Assembly (NCBI RefSeq): GCF_043194295.1 | Contig: NZ_JBAFVK010000014.1 | Reading direction: 5' to 3' (one strand) | DNA length: 64,000 bases | DNA from: Xanthobacter autotrophicus | GTDB lineage: Bacteria; Pseudomonadota; Alphaproteobacteria; Rhizobiales; Xanthobacteraceae | In this document: one piece after another, positions 26,307-35,689 of the stretch | Position numbering within the stretch: position 1 is the stretch's first letter | Layout of the letters: each line of letters begins with the position of its first letter | Program-made: the position numbers and the translations under genes | The notes under the pieces: generated by a model | Database searches by the model: none | Told to the model about the DNA's origin: nothing | The model's input: only the letters and a program-made list of their open reading frames with translations

Positions 26307-27551
26307 TAGCACATCAGGAAGGAAGGAGCCTCAGCCGGCGCGCGGAGCCATTGCGTCACGCAGCGCGCCGGCTGAGGCGGTCATGGTCGGTCAGCAGGTC
26401 TCTAAAATGACGGTGTTCAAAGCCTCATTCCGGAGACGGACCCACCATGACCACTTTGCATCCTATGCCCGATGACGTCGTTCTGGTGGCGATTGATATC
26501 GCCAAAGCGCGGAACGAGGTGCTGATCGAGACGCCCGGCCAGAAGCGGCGGCGGCGCATGACAGTCCTGAACACGCGCGCCGAGCACGATCGGCTGATCG
26601 TGTTGTTGAAGGGCTTTGACCGGCCTGTCGCCTGCGCCATGGAGGCGACAGGCAACTATCACCGGCCGATCGCCTGGCGTTTGCGCGAAGCCGGCTTCCA
26701 GGTTCGTCTGGTTTCGTCGGTGGCCCTGGCCCGCACGCGCGAGGCCCTGCACAACGGCTGGGACAAGAACGATCCCAAGGACGCCCAGGTCATTCTCCAC
26801 ATGCTGCGGATTGGGGCCTCGCAAGCCTACCATGACCCGCTGGCCGCCGGCATCAACGACGTCCAGGAGCTATCGAAGACCCACGAAGCGATCGCCGGCG
26901 CCAAGACCCAGGTGCTGCATCGGATCCAGACACATTATCTGCCGCTCTACTTCCCGGAGCTCGACCGCTTCCGCCAGAACAGCCGAAGCGATTGGTTCTT
27001 CGCCTTCCTGGATCGGTTTCCCACGCCGGCCAGCATCACGGCATTGAACAAACCCGCGTTCATTGAAGCCGCTTGGAGCGTCGTCGGCCGGAAGGTCTCG
27101 AAGGAACGCTTGCTCGGCGACATCTACGAGACGGCCAAGACCTCCATCGGCCTGCCCATCCCACTCGAAGCACCCGCCATCCGCATGTTCCGGCTTGTCA
27201 TCGCCGAGGCGCGCAGTTTGATCCGCCAGCGCAATGAGATCGAGGCCATGGCCGACCAGCTCCTGGCCGAGAGCCAGGACTATAAGCGCCTGGGACAGAT
27301 TCCAGGGATCGGACCTATCATTGCCCTCGCCATTCTGGCCGAGGCCGGCGATCTCCGTCGCTTCGGCCATCATCGCCAGTTCCTGAAGTTCTGCGGCCTG
27401 GACCTCTCGACCCAGCAGTCGGGCACATACCGCGGCCAGACCAGGTTGTCGAAGTATGGAAATGCACGTCTTCGGCGCAACCTCTGGCTCGCCGGTCAGG
27501 TTGCGATCCGGCAGAAGGAGAACAGTTTTCGCGACAAGTTCGAGCGCTACA
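26307..27551 (+). mobile_element. IS110 element, second copy, right end deleted
   Basis: Almost identical to 16782-18426, beginning TAGCACATCAGGAAGGA and keeping the 16-bp-arm hairpin (26328-26378); it has one extra AGGA in the left end. It stops at 27551 inside the transposase gene, where IS3 orfA sequence begins. It lacks the right end, so it cannot move on its own. Confidence 0.85.
26447..27551 (+). pseudogene. IS110 transposase, C-terminally truncated
   Basis: The first 368 residues match the intact transposase at 16919-18211 with few differences (for example Asp for Gly in LLKGFDRPVA, Ala for Thr in ASQAYHD). After FRDKFERY it runs into antisense IS3 orfA sequence and stops at 27628, losing about 60 residues. 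The DEDD residues and the Ser region are present, but the missing C-terminus and right end make function unlikely. Confidence 0.87.
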
Positions 27552-27610
27552 GCCTCCTGCTCGCGCAGCACGCCGATGATCTGCGTCTCGTTAAACCTGC
27601 TCTTTTTCAC
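27552..27610 (-). pseudogene. IS3 orfA, N-terminal fragment
   Basis: From GTG at 27610, preceded by GGAGACG, the codons read KKSRFNETQIIGVLREQEA, the start of IS407-group orfA, and then run into the IS110 copy. The rest of orfA and the beginning of orfB are deleted. Confidence 0.75.
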
Positions 27611-27783
27611 GTCCGTCTCCTTGGGTGACGGACTCTCACTCAAATCGAGGGATCAGGAAGGGGGCAGGTCACTCGCAAGCGCGCGAAAGCCGATGTGGGC
27701 GCCCGCCGGACCGGACAAGATCACAACGTTGTCGGGATAACGTCCTCGTATCCGAAACCGCTGGATCCAAAGAATTGCGCTGC

Positions 27784-29025
27784 CTAGCGCGCGCTCGCAT
27801 ATGGGCAGTTGCTCTCGCTCAAAGGACGGATGATCTCCTCCGCGGGCATCTCGCGCACCGCCTTGAGATAGTCCCACGGGCCATTGGAGTCCGCAGGCGA
27901 CTTCACCTCGTAGAGGGTCATGCCCTTCATGAGGCGACCATCGGCCCGCACCTTCGCGCCCCTGGCGTAGAAGTCGTTGACCGGAAGCTCCCGGATCTTC
28001 TCGGACACCTTCACCGGATCGTCCGTGCCAACCGCCTCCACCGCCCTGAGATAGGCGAGGACCGCGCTGTAGACGCCGGCCTGCAAGTGGGTAGGGGCAT
28101 TTGTGGTCCCGCGCTCGGCGCGCCAACGGCGGGTGAACTCGCGCGAGGCGTCGTCCTGATCCCAATAGAAGGGCGCCACGAACTGGAGCCCCTGCGCCGT
28201 CTTCAGCCCCAGGCTGTGCACGTTGGTGAAGTAGAAAGCGGTGGCCGCGAGCTTCTGGCCACCCTCCACGATGCCGAATTCGCCGGCCTGCTTGATGGAG
28301 TTGATAGTGTTGTCGGCCGCGTTGAGCAGGGCGATGACCTTGGCCTTCGACGCCTGCGCCTGGACGAGATAGGCGCTGAAGTCGGTGGTCGTCACCGGGT
28401 GACGCGCCACGCCGACGATCCTGCCGCCCGCCGGCACCACCACACGCTCGATCTGCTGCTGCAGGGAGTGGCCGAACGAATAGTCGGCGACGATGAGGAA
28501 CCAGCTGTCGCCACCCGATTTCACCGTCGCGCGCCCCATGGCATTGGCTATGGTGGAAGAATCATAGTTCCAGACGAAGCCGGTGGGCGAGCAGTTCTCG
28601 CCGAACAATTTGTCCGTGACCGAGCTGACATTCAGGATGACCGCCTTGTTCTTGGCGAGGTCCTGCACGGCCAGCGAAACCGCCGAATTGCCGAAATCGA
28701 CCAGGGCATCGACCCCGTCCACGTCGATCCATTTGCGGGCGATGCTGGCGCCGATGTCGGCCTTGTTCTGGTGGTCCCCGACCACCAGTTCGACGGGTTT
28801 GCCCAGCACCTTCCTGCCGAAGTCCTCGATGGCGAGCCGGGCGGAGGCCACCGAGCCCGGCCCCTGGGGATCGGAATAGGGGCCCGCCTGGTCGTTCAGC
28901 ACGCCGATACGGACCACGCCGTTCGACGGTTCCGCGACACAGGCGCCCGCCAGCGCGACAGCGCCGACCGCCGTGTATAGGACCGCAAGACCCAGTCTTT
29001 TCTTCACAGACTCATTTGCGAACAT
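27784..29025 (-). CDS. ABC transporter substrate-binding protein, LivK (branched-chain amino acid) type
   Basis: A 413-residue periplasmic binding protein with a signal sequence (LGLAVLYTAVGAVALAGAC) and the Peripla_BP_6 fold: VVRIGVLNDQAGPYSDPQGP, VVGDHQNKADIGASIARKWI, and DYSFGHSLQQQIERVV. It is the last gene of a beta-oxidation operon and probably binds the carboxylic acid the operon degrades. GGGAGGAA lies before the ATG. It is a clear paralogue of the binding protein at 39771 (shared DHQNKADI-IARKWID and DYAFGHSLQ-type segments). No permease or ATPase genes are present; it may use a chromosomal ABC transporter. Confidence 0.88.
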   Translation of the reverse strand: MFANESVKKRLGLAVLYTAVGAVALAGACVAEPSNGVVRIGVLNDQAGPYSDPQGPGSVASARLAIEDFGRKVLGKPVELVVGDHQNKADIGASIARKWIDVDGVDALVDFGNSAVSLAVQDLAKNKAVILNVSSVTDKLFGENCSPTGFVWNYDSSTIANAMGRATVKSGGDSWFLIVADYSFGHSLQQQIERVVVPAGGRIVGVARHPVTTTDFSAYLVQAQASKAKVIALLNAADNTINSIKQAGEFGIVEGGQKLAATAFYFTNVHSLGLKTAQGLQFVAPFYWDQDDASREFTRRWRAERGTTNAPTHLQAGVYSAVLAYLRAVEAVGTDDPVKVSEKIRELPVNDFYARGAKVRADGRLMKGMTLYEVKSPADSNGPWDYLKAVREMPAEEIIRPLSESNCPYASAR

Positions 29026-29097
29026 CGATTCCTCCCTTGCTTTCCGACGTTGTCACCGTTCGGACTTTCTTCAGGTTGCGATGGAATGCGGGGCAAC

Positions 29098-30918
29098 TCA
29101 GAACAGTTCGGCGCGCACCTCGGACAACAGATGCGGGGCGGCGCGCAGCGGCGAGAGCCAGCCCGGGATCTTCGGCAACTCGTAGGCGGCGAAATACCGG
29201 GCGGTGGCGACCTTGCCGTCCACGAGCGATGCCGGCAGGCGATCGCGCGCCGCCTCTGCGGCAAGCGCCTGGTCCAGCCAGAGCCAGCCCGCCACCAGGT
29301 GGCCGAAGGCGGAGAGCACGGCGGTGGCGTTGTCCAGGGCTCCGGTTCCCGTGGGATCGGCGACCAGGGTCTGCGCCATGTCCGCAACCGCGCCGCGCGC
29401 CATGTTCAGCACCCGCCCCGGCTCCGCGAGGACAGCGGACGCCGCGGCCCGCGCGATCGTCGCATCGATCCGCGACAGCAGCAGCGTGAAGGCTTCGCCC
29501 TTGTCGCGGATGAGCTTGCGACCGACGAAGTCAATGGCCTGGATGCCGGTGGTCCCCTCGTGGATCGGGTTGAGGCGGTTGTCGCGATAGAGCTGCTCCA
29601 CGTCGAAGTCGCGGGTGTAGCCGTATCCGCCGTGGATCTGGATGGCGATGTCGCTGGCAGCCAGGCCCCATTCCGAGCTCCAGGTCTTTGCCACCGGCGT
29701 GAGGAGGTCGAGCAGTTGCCGCGCCTCGAGATCGTCTGCCGCCTCGGCGAGGTCGGCGAGATGGAAACAGTAGAGCACCAGCGCCAGGGACCCTTCCGCA
29801 TAGGCCTTCTGCGCGAGCAGCATCCTTTTCACGTCGGCATGGGCGATGATGGGGATCGGGCGCATGTCCGGTGTCGCGCCGCGCGGGCGGCCCTGGGCGC
29901 GCTCGCCGGCATAAGCGACGCTGAGGCGGTGGCTGCGATAGGCGAGCATGGCCGCGCCGAGTCCGACCTGCAGCCGCGCCTCGTTCATCATCATGAACAT
30001 GATGGCGAGCCCATGCCCGGGCGCGCCGACGAGGTAGCCCACCGCACCCGACGCGCCGCCCGGCCGGTGGCGCTGTCCCTCGCCGAAATTAAGGAGGCAG
30101 TTGGCGGTGCCGCGATACCCCATCTTGTGGTTGAGGCCGGCCACGACCACGTCGTTGCGTTCGCCGGCGAAGTCGCCGGGCACGACGAGGGTCTTCGGTA
30201 CGGCAAAGAGTGAGATGCCGGTTGTTCCGGGCACGAGTTTTTCCCCTTCGCCGGGGATCTTCGCCAGCACCAGATGGCAGATGTTCTCCGAGGCGTCCTG
30301 ATCGCCGCCGGAGATCCACATCTTGTTGCCGGTGAGCCGGTAGCGCCGGCCGAGGCCGTCCTCCCCGTCCACGACCGCGCGGGTGGTGATGTCGGCGAGG
30401 GAGGAGCCCGCCTGCGGCTCGGACAGGCACATGGTGCCGAAATAGCGGCCCTCGATCTGCGGGCGCGCCAATGCATCGATGAGCGCTTCGCCGCCGAAGG
30501 TGGTCAGGAGGCGCGCATTCGCCACCGTCAGCATGGGATAGGCGGCGGTGGCGATGTTCGCCGCGAGGAAATGGGCGAACGAAGCGGCCGCCACCGTCAG
30601 CGGCAGCTGCATGCCCCCATGCTCATGGGCGAAGCTCTGGCCGAACAGGCCCGCCTCGGCATAAGCGGAGAGCGCCACGCCGATCTCCGGCAGGATGTGG
30701 ACCCCGCCCTCGTCGAGCGTCGGCTCCTCCATGTCCGCCGTCTTGTAGTGGGGAAGGAAGTGGCGCGAGGCGACGGTCTCGCTCAAGTCGAGCAACGCCG
30801 TCAGCGTCTCGCGGTTGATGTCGGAAAAGCGCGGGACCTCGGCCAGCCGGTCCGCGCCCAGCCAGTCGAGCAGAAGAAAATCCAGATCAGCACGGCGGAT
30901 CAGCGTTGCGGAAGTCAT
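29098..30918 (-). CDS. Acyl-CoA dehydrogenase, DmdC-like long form
   Basis: A 606-residue flavoprotein, longer than ordinary acyl-CoA dehydrogenases (about 390) and like the DmdC/AidB-related group. Motifs: GTMCLSEPQAGSSLADITTR for substrate and FAD binding, KMWISGGDQDASENICHLVL, IQIHGGYGYTRDFDVEQLYR and NPIHEGTTGIQAIDFVGRKL, the last with the probable catalytic Glu. A C-terminal helical extension follows from about residue 470. The frame is open further upstream, but ATG at 30918 begins the conserved MTSATLIRRADLDFLL. It oxidises an acyl-CoA to the enoyl-CoA for the FadJ-like protein. Spacing to the SDR gene is 41 bp. Confidence 0.88.
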   Translation of the reverse strand: MTSATLIRRADLDFLLLDWLGADRLAEVPRFSDINRETLTALLDLSETVASRHFLPHYKTADMEEPTLDEGGVHILPEIGVALSAYAEAGLFGQSFAHEHGGMQLPLTVAAASFAHFLAANIATAAYPMLTVANARLLTTFGGEALIDALARPQIEGRYFGTMCLSEPQAGSSLADITTRAVVDGEDGLGRRYRLTGNKMWISGGDQDASENICHLVLAKIPGEGEKLVPGTTGISLFAVPKTLVVPGDFAGERNDVVVAGLNHKMGYRGTANCLLNFGEGQRHRPGGASGAVGYLVGAPGHGLAIMFMMMNEARLQVGLGAAMLAYRSHRLSVAYAGERAQGRPRGATPDMRPIPIIAHADVKRMLLAQKAYAEGSLALVLYCFHLADLAEAADDLEARQLLDLLTPVAKTWSSEWGLAASDIAIQIHGGYGYTRDFDVEQLYRDNRLNPIHEGTTGIQAIDFVGRKLIRDKGEAFTLLLSRIDATIARAAASAVLAEPGRVLNMARGAVADMAQTLVADPTGTGALDNATAVLSAFGHLVAGWLWLDQALAAEAARDRLPASLVDGKVATARYFAAYELPKIPGWLSPLRAAPHLLSEVRAELF

Positions 30919-30959
30919 GGGTGTTCTCGTGTTTCGATTCAGAACAGTGGCATCCGCGC

Positions 30960-31742
30960 TCAGACCGCGGTCATGCCGCCGTCCACCGCGAGGGTCTGGC
31001 CGGTGATATGGGCGCCGGCATCGGAGGCGAAGAGCAGCGCCGCCCCCTTCAGGTCGCTCTCGCCGCCGAGCACGCCGCGCGGGGTCACGGAAAGGAGCTT
31101 CTCGCCGTGCCTGTCGAGGGTGCCGGCCGTCATCTTCGAGGGGAAATATCCCGGCGCGAGGGCGTTCACCGTGATGCCGCGCGCGCCCCATTCGGAGGCG
31201 AGCGCGCGCGTCAGGCTGATCACGCCGCCCTTCGAGGCATTGTAGGCGGCGGTGCCCTCCATGCCCGGCAGGTTGCCCGTCAGGCCGGCGATGGAGGCAA
31301 TGTTGATGATCCGCCCGTAGCCCTGCGGCAGCATCGCCCGCGCCGCCACCTCGCGCGTGAGGTCGAAGAGGCGGTTGAGGTTGAGGTCCATCACCTTGGC
31401 CCAGCCGTGCGGTGGATAGGCTTCGGCCGGAGCGCCCCAGGTCGCGCCCGCATTGTTCACTAGGATGTCGATGCGCCCCGTCACGGCGAGCGCCGCCTCC
31501 ACCAGCAGAGGAATCGAGGCCGGATCCGAGAGGTCCGATACCAACGTGGTGCAGGCGGTGCCCAGCCCTTCGAGGTGGCGTCCCGCATCCGCCAGCTCAC
31601 CGGCCTTGCGCGCGGTGATGACGACATGCGCGCCGAACTCGCCAAGCGCCTCCGCCATCTGCAGGCCAATGCCGCGCGAGCCGCCGGTGACGATGGCGAC
31701 ACGGCCGGAAAGGTCGAGCAGGCGATGCAGATCATTGGTCAT
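30960..31742 (-). CDS. Short-chain dehydrogenase/reductase (3-oxoacyl reductase-like)
   Basis: A 260-residue classical SDR: VAIVTGGSRGIGLQMAEAL (cofactor loop TGxxxGIG), NNAGATW, catalytic Ser in IINIASIAG, and YNASKGG (Tyr-x-x-x-Lys). ITARKAG after the second strand suggests NADP(H). ATG at 31742 overlaps the stop of the FadJ-like gene (ATGA). In this operon it could oxidise a hydroxy group on the substrate ring or chain, or act as a 3-hydroxyacyl-CoA dehydrogenase of a special kind. The exact reaction is not visible. Confidence 0.9.
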   Translation of the reverse strand: MTNDLHRLLDLSGRVAIVTGGSRGIGLQMAEALGEFGAHVVITARKAGELADAGRHLEGLGTACTTLVSDLSDPASIPLLVEAALAVTGRIDILVNNAGATWGAPAEAYPPHGWAKVMDLNLNRLFDLTREVAARAMLPQGYGRIINIASIAGLTGNLPGMEGTAAYNASKGGVISLTRALASEWGARGITVNALAPGYFPSKMTAGTLDRHGEKLLSVTPRGVLGGESDLKGAALLFASDAGAHITGQTLAVDGGMTAV

Positions 31743-33835
31743 GCCACGTCTCCATTGAGGGCGGCGAAGCCCGTGCCGGCCTCGGCCGCACGGCGCAGCA
31801 AATCGGCGGGCGTCCAGGCCCAGCCCTGGTAGGCGCCAGCGAAGTCCTCGATGCGGGAAAGGACGTGGGGCAGTCCCACACGATCGGCATAGAACATCGG
31901 CCCGCCCCGGAATCGCGGGAAGCCGTAGCCGCAGACCCACACCGTATCGATGTCAAGGGGACGCGCGGCGATCCTGTCCTCGAGGATGCGTGCACCCTCA
32001 TTCACCAGCGCATAGACACAGCGCTCGACGATCTCTTCGTCGCTGATGGGGCGGCGGGTGATCCCGAGGCGGCGCGATTCCTCAATCACGAGCGCGTCGA
32101 TGGCCGGGTCCACCTCCGGCTTGCCGCCCCTTGTGTAGAGATAATAGCCGGCGCCGGTCTTCTGGCCGTAGCGGCCCATCTCGCAGATCAGGTCGGGGAT
32201 ACACGAATAGGGCCGGTCGGGCTGCTCTACTGCGCGCCGCTTGCGGATGCTCCAGCCAATGTCCTGGCCCGCAAGGTCCATGGTGCGCAGCGGCCCCATG
32301 GCCATGCCCCAGGCCTCCATGGCGGCATCCACCTGCTGCGGCAGGGCGCCTTCCTCCAGCAGGAAGTAGGCCTGGCGCAGATACTCCTCGAACATGCGGT
32401 TGCCGATGAAGCCGTCGCAGACGCCCGAGACCACGCCCACCTTGCGAATCTGCTTGGCGAAGGTCATGGCGCGCGCCAGCGTGGAGGAGGCTGTCTTCGC
32501 GCCTTGCACCACCTCCAGCAGCCGCATGATGTTCGCGGGGCTGAAGAAGTGCGTGCCGACCACGGACTGCGGTCGGTTCGTGAAGGCCGCGATCCTGTCC
32601 ACATCCAGCGTCGAGGTGTTGGAGGCGATCACCGCGCCCGCGTCGGCGAGCCGGTCGAGCGCCTCGAACACCTGCTGCTTGACGGAAATATCCTCGAACA
32701 CCGCCTCGATCACGAAGTCCGCGCCGCGCACGGCCTCCATGTCGAGGGAGAAGCCGATGAATGCGCGCTGCGCCTGGCCCGCGGCCTCGCTCATCCGACC
32801 CCGCTCGACAGCACGCGAGATGGTGCTTTCCACCGAGGACCGGGAGCGCTCCAGCGCCGCGGCGTTGGCGTCGATGACGGTGACGGGAAGCCCGGCCTGG
32901 GCCACCGCCAGCGCTATGCCCGTCCCCATGGTGCCAGACCCGATGATGGCCACTGCGCGCACCGGGTCAACCTTCAGCGCCGGATCGAGCCCCGGCACCC
33001 GCGCCACCGCGCGCTCTGCGAGGAAGGCGTGGCGCAGGCCGCGCGCCGGCTCGCTGATCAGCAGGCGGTCGAAGATGCCATATTCGGCTTTCAGACCGCC
33101 GTCGAAGCCCTGCACGATGACAGCCTCGATGGCGTCGAGAGCGCCGCGGACCGCGTCGCCCGGCGCACCCCGAGGCGCCTTGCCACGCGCCTCGGCGATG
33201 GCTTCCGGCCCGCCCTCAGTGGATATCTCCTGGTCGCGGCTCCTGCGGCGGCCGTCGCTCGCCACCGTCCGGGCGAAGGCAACGGCCTCGGCGCGGACAT
33301 CGTCTCCCGCGAGGGCGTCCAGCAGCCCGATGCGGTGCGCCTCGGCGGCGCTGATGACCTTGCCGGTTGTGATCAGCTGCACCGCCTGTGCGGCGCCGGT
33401 CAGGCACGGCAGCCGCTGCGTGCCGCCCGCGCCTGGAATGAGGCCGAGCGTCACCTCGGGCAGGCCAACCTTCGCATCCGCCGTGGCGATCCGGTAATCG
33501 GTCGCGAGCGCCAGTTCCAGGCCGCCGCCGAGGGCGCCGCCTTGAATGGCGGAAACCACCGGTTTTTTCAGGCCGTCGAGCACGTCGTCGAGCCGGCGTG
33601 CCGGCCCCGCGATCGCCTCGGGATCCTTGTCGAACTCGGCGATGTCGGCGCCAGCGGAGAACATCCGCCCCTCGGCTGCGAGCACGATGGCCTTGATTGC
33701 GGGGTCGGCGTCGAACGTGCGCAATGCGGCCTCGATGGCCTGGGGAATGCCGGCGCTCGCCGAGATGGGATTGAGGGGCGGATTGGAAAAGACGATGATC
33801 CCGACCCCATCCTCGATATGCGTTTTGACCGGCAC
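31739..33835 (-). CDS. Bifunctional enoyl-CoA hydratase/3-hydroxyacyl-CoA dehydrogenase (FadJ/FadB-like)
   Basis: A 698-residue fusion. Residues 1-190 are a crotonase: GRMFSAGADIAEF forms the oxyanion hole and GLPEVTLGLIPGAGGTQRLP has the hydratase Glu. From about residue 290 comes the NAD-binding AIIGSGTMGTGIALAVAQAG, then SNTSTLDVDRIA and THFFSPANIM with the catalytic His, and two 3HCDH C-terminal domains. The start is GTG at 33835 after GGAGGGGAGC; an in-frame ATG further upstream has no site. It carries out hydration and the second oxidation of beta-oxidation. Translationally coupled to the SDR downstream. Confidence 0.9.
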   Translation of the reverse strand: MPVKTHIEDGVGIIVFSNPPLNPISASAGIPQAIEAALRTFDADPAIKAIVLAAEGRMFSAGADIAEFDKDPEAIAGPARRLDDVLDGLKKPVVSAIQGGALGGGLELALATDYRIATADAKVGLPEVTLGLIPGAGGTQRLPCLTGAAQAVQLITTGKVISAAEAHRIGLLDALAGDDVRAEAVAFARTVASDGRRRSRDQEISTEGGPEAIAEARGKAPRGAPGDAVRGALDAIEAVIVQGFDGGLKAEYGIFDRLLISEPARGLRHAFLAERAVARVPGLDPALKVDPVRAVAIIGSGTMGTGIALAVAQAGLPVTVIDANAAALERSRSSVESTISRAVERGRMSEAAGQAQRAFIGFSLDMEAVRGADFVIEAVFEDISVKQQVFEALDRLADAGAVIASNTSTLDVDRIAAFTNRPQSVVGTHFFSPANIMRLLEVVQGAKTASSTLARAMTFAKQIRKVGVVSGVCDGFIGNRMFEEYLRQAYFLLEEGALPQQVDAAMEAWGMAMGPLRTMDLAGQDIGWSIRKRRAVEQPDRPYSCIPDLICEMGRYGQKTGAGYYLYTRGGKPEVDPAIDALVIEESRRLGITRRPISDEEIVERCVYALVNEGARILEDRIAARPLDIDTVWVCGYGFPRFRGGPMFYADRVGLPHVLSRIEDFAGAYQGWAWTPADLLRRAAEAGTGFAALNGDVA

Positions 33836-33942
33836 GATGCTCCCCTCCACTCGCTCTTCCCGGAATGGCCTGCAAAAGATGCGGAACACCTGGGCAAGCA
33901 CTTCGGCTGAATGTATGAAGTAATTTCGATCTTCACGGACTG

Positions 33943-35592
33943 TCAGTGCGGCCTGTTGATCATGTAGTCCGCAAACTGATGGCGTACTTCGGCTTTCAGA
34001 AGCTTCCCCGTGGCCGTGTGGGGCAGCTCCTGCACGAAGACCACATCATCCGGGACCCACCACTTGGCGACCTTGCCGCCGTACCAGTCGAGAATCTCGC
34101 TCTTCTCCACGACCCTTCCCGGCTTCAGCACCACCAGCAGGAGGGGGCGCTCATCCCATTTCTGGTGGCGCGCGGCGATGACCACCGCCTCCTCGACCGC
34201 AGGATGTGCCACGGCGATGTTCTCGAGCGCGATGGAGCTGATCCACTCGCCGCCCGATTTGATCAGGTCCTTGGTGCGGTCGACGATCTCGAAATAGCCT
34301 GAGGCATCCTGCGTGACCACGTCGCCGGTGTGGAACCAGCCGTCCATCGTGAATGCAGCGTCCTGGCTTTGGCGCTTGAAATAGGCCGCCGCGATCCAGG
34401 GCCCGCGTATCAGCATCTCGCCCGTCGCAACCCCATCGGCGGGCACCTCAGCTCCGGCATCGTCCACCACCTTCATCTCGACACCGAAGGTGGGACGCCC
34501 CTGGCGGCGCTGGGAGGCGAGCCATTCCGACAGCGGCATGTCCTTGTTCTCCACCTTGCGCTGGTTGAACAGGCCGCAAGGGGTTGTCTCCGTCATGCCC
34601 CAGGCGTGGTTGACGGCGATGCCGAATTCGTCATGGAAAGCGGTGGCGACGTGGGGCGGGCAGGCCGCGCCGCCCACTGTGATCCTGAGGGGCTGGGGGA
34701 TCGCGGGGCGTGTCGCGCGCAGGCGCTCCAGCACGCCGAGCCAGACGGTGGGCACTGCGGCCGACCATGTCACACCCGTCGTCGCCATCAGGTCGCAGAG
34801 GTCGGCCGCCTGCGGCCGTGGGCCGGGCAGGACGAGGCTGGCTCCCACCATGGGCGCGCTGTAGGGCACGCCCCAGCCATTGACGTGGAACATGGGCACC
34901 ACCGGCATGGCCACGTCCACCGAGCGCAGGCCGAAGAAGTCCGGCAGGTTGGTGGAATAGCCATGCAGCACCACGGCGCGGTGCGAATAGAGCACGCCCT
35001 TGGGGCTCCCCGTGGTCCCCGACGTGTAGCAGAGGCTGACAGCCTCGTTCTCGTCGAAGCGCGGCCAGTCGATCTCGGCGGGCTCCCCGGCGATCAGCGT
35101 CTCGTAGGAGATCACCTCCAGATGCGCTTTCAAAGCGGTCTCGGGCACCTCCTCGTCCCCGCCCAGCACCACGAGCGTGGCGACGCCCGCAATCCGCAGC
35201 TGCGGCCCCAGATCTTCCAGGACCGACACCTCGAGCGGGTCGACGAACAGCATCGCGTCCGTGGCGTCGGCGATGATGTAGGCGATCTGTTCCTTGAACA
35301 GGCGCGGATTGATGGTGTGGCAGATGGCGCCGACGCCGGCGACGCCGTAATAGAGCTCGAGGTGCCTATGGTCGTTCCAGGCCAGCGTGCCGATCCGCGT
35401 CCCCGGGGCAATGCCGCGCCGCTTCAGCGCATGGGCGAGCTGGGCCGCCCGGCCCTCGATCCCGGGATAGGAATGGACGACCCGGCTGCCGTCCGCGCGG
35501 CGTGTCGTGACAGTGGCATGGGTATGGTAGCTGGACGCGAAACGGATGATGTCCGACACGTTCAGGTCGCGGCTCTGCATCAGGCCCTTCAT
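33943..35592 (-). CDS. Acyl-CoA synthetase (AMP-forming, medium/long-chain fatty-acid type)
   Basis: A 549-residue ANL-superfamily ligase. CYTSGTTGSPKGVLYSHRAV is the AMP/P-loop motif, WGMTETTP the A5 motif, WFHTGDVVTQDASGYFEIVD the A7 Asp, RTKDLIKSGGEWISS the hinge region, and HTATGKLLK the catalytic Lys. It starts at ATG 35592 after GGGAGA. It activates a free carboxylic acid to its CoA thioester at the head of the beta-oxidation route encoded around it. The chain or ring type cannot be read from the sequence. Confidence 0.92.
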   Translation of the reverse strand: MKGLMQSRDLNVSDIIRFASSYHTHATVTTRRADGSRVVHSYPGIEGRAAQLAHALKRRGIAPGTRIGTLAWNDHRHLELYYGVAGVGAICHTINPRLFKEQIAYIIADATDAMLFVDPLEVSVLEDLGPQLRIAGVATLVVLGGDEEVPETALKAHLEVISYETLIAGEPAEIDWPRFDENEAVSLCYTSGTTGSPKGVLYSHRAVVLHGYSTNLPDFFGLRSVDVAMPVVPMFHVNGWGVPYSAPMVGASLVLPGPRPQAADLCDLMATTGVTWSAAVPTVWLGVLERLRATRPAIPQPLRITVGGAACPPHVATAFHDEFGIAVNHAWGMTETTPCGLFNQRKVENKDMPLSEWLASQRRQGRPTFGVEMKVVDDAGAEVPADGVATGEMLIRGPWIAAAYFKRQSQDAAFTMDGWFHTGDVVTQDASGYFEIVDRTKDLIKSGGEWISSIALENIAVAHPAVEEAVVIAARHQKWDERPLLLVVLKPGRVVEKSEILDWYGGKVAKWWVPDDVVFVQELPHTATGKLLKAEVRHQFADYMINRPH

Positions 35593-35689
35593 TGTCGTTT
35601 CTCCCTGGCACCCTTATTTTTCTTCATCGAACGGGGCCGCCCTCTTGCGGAGCAGCTCCCTGTCAGGTCGGTCTACTGCCCGGCTGTCC

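Larger units (their letters stand above)
25918..27671 (-). mobile_element. Second IS3-family element carrying an IS110 copy and an internal deletion
   Basis: The ends share TGACCTGCCCCC in inverted orientation (from 25918, and back from 27671) and are flanked by the 4-bp direct repeat CTCG (25914-25917 and 27672-27675). It is an IS407-group element different from the one at 16.4 kb. Inside it are orfB 3-prime codons, an IS110 copy lacking its right end, and only about 20 codons of orfA. The intact target repeat shows that the deletion happened inside after insertion. Confidence 0.88.

Noticed and set aside
27625..28980. A 451-codon plus-strand frame opposite the LivK-like gene
   Set aside because: Antisense shadow; no start signal or family, and the opposite strand has a signal peptide and full Peripla_BP_6 fold.
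29098..31191. A fusion of the acyl-CoA dehydrogenase with about 90 upstream codons
   Set aside because: The upstream part lies in another frame of the SDR gene and is Arg-rich nonsense; the conserved N-terminus starts at 30918.
31865..33910. A 681-codon open frame on the plus strand opposite the FadJ-like gene
   Set aside because: It is an antisense shadow of high-G+C codons; its translation is His/Arg/Gly-rich and matches no family, while the minus strand encodes clear crotonase and 3HCDH motifs.
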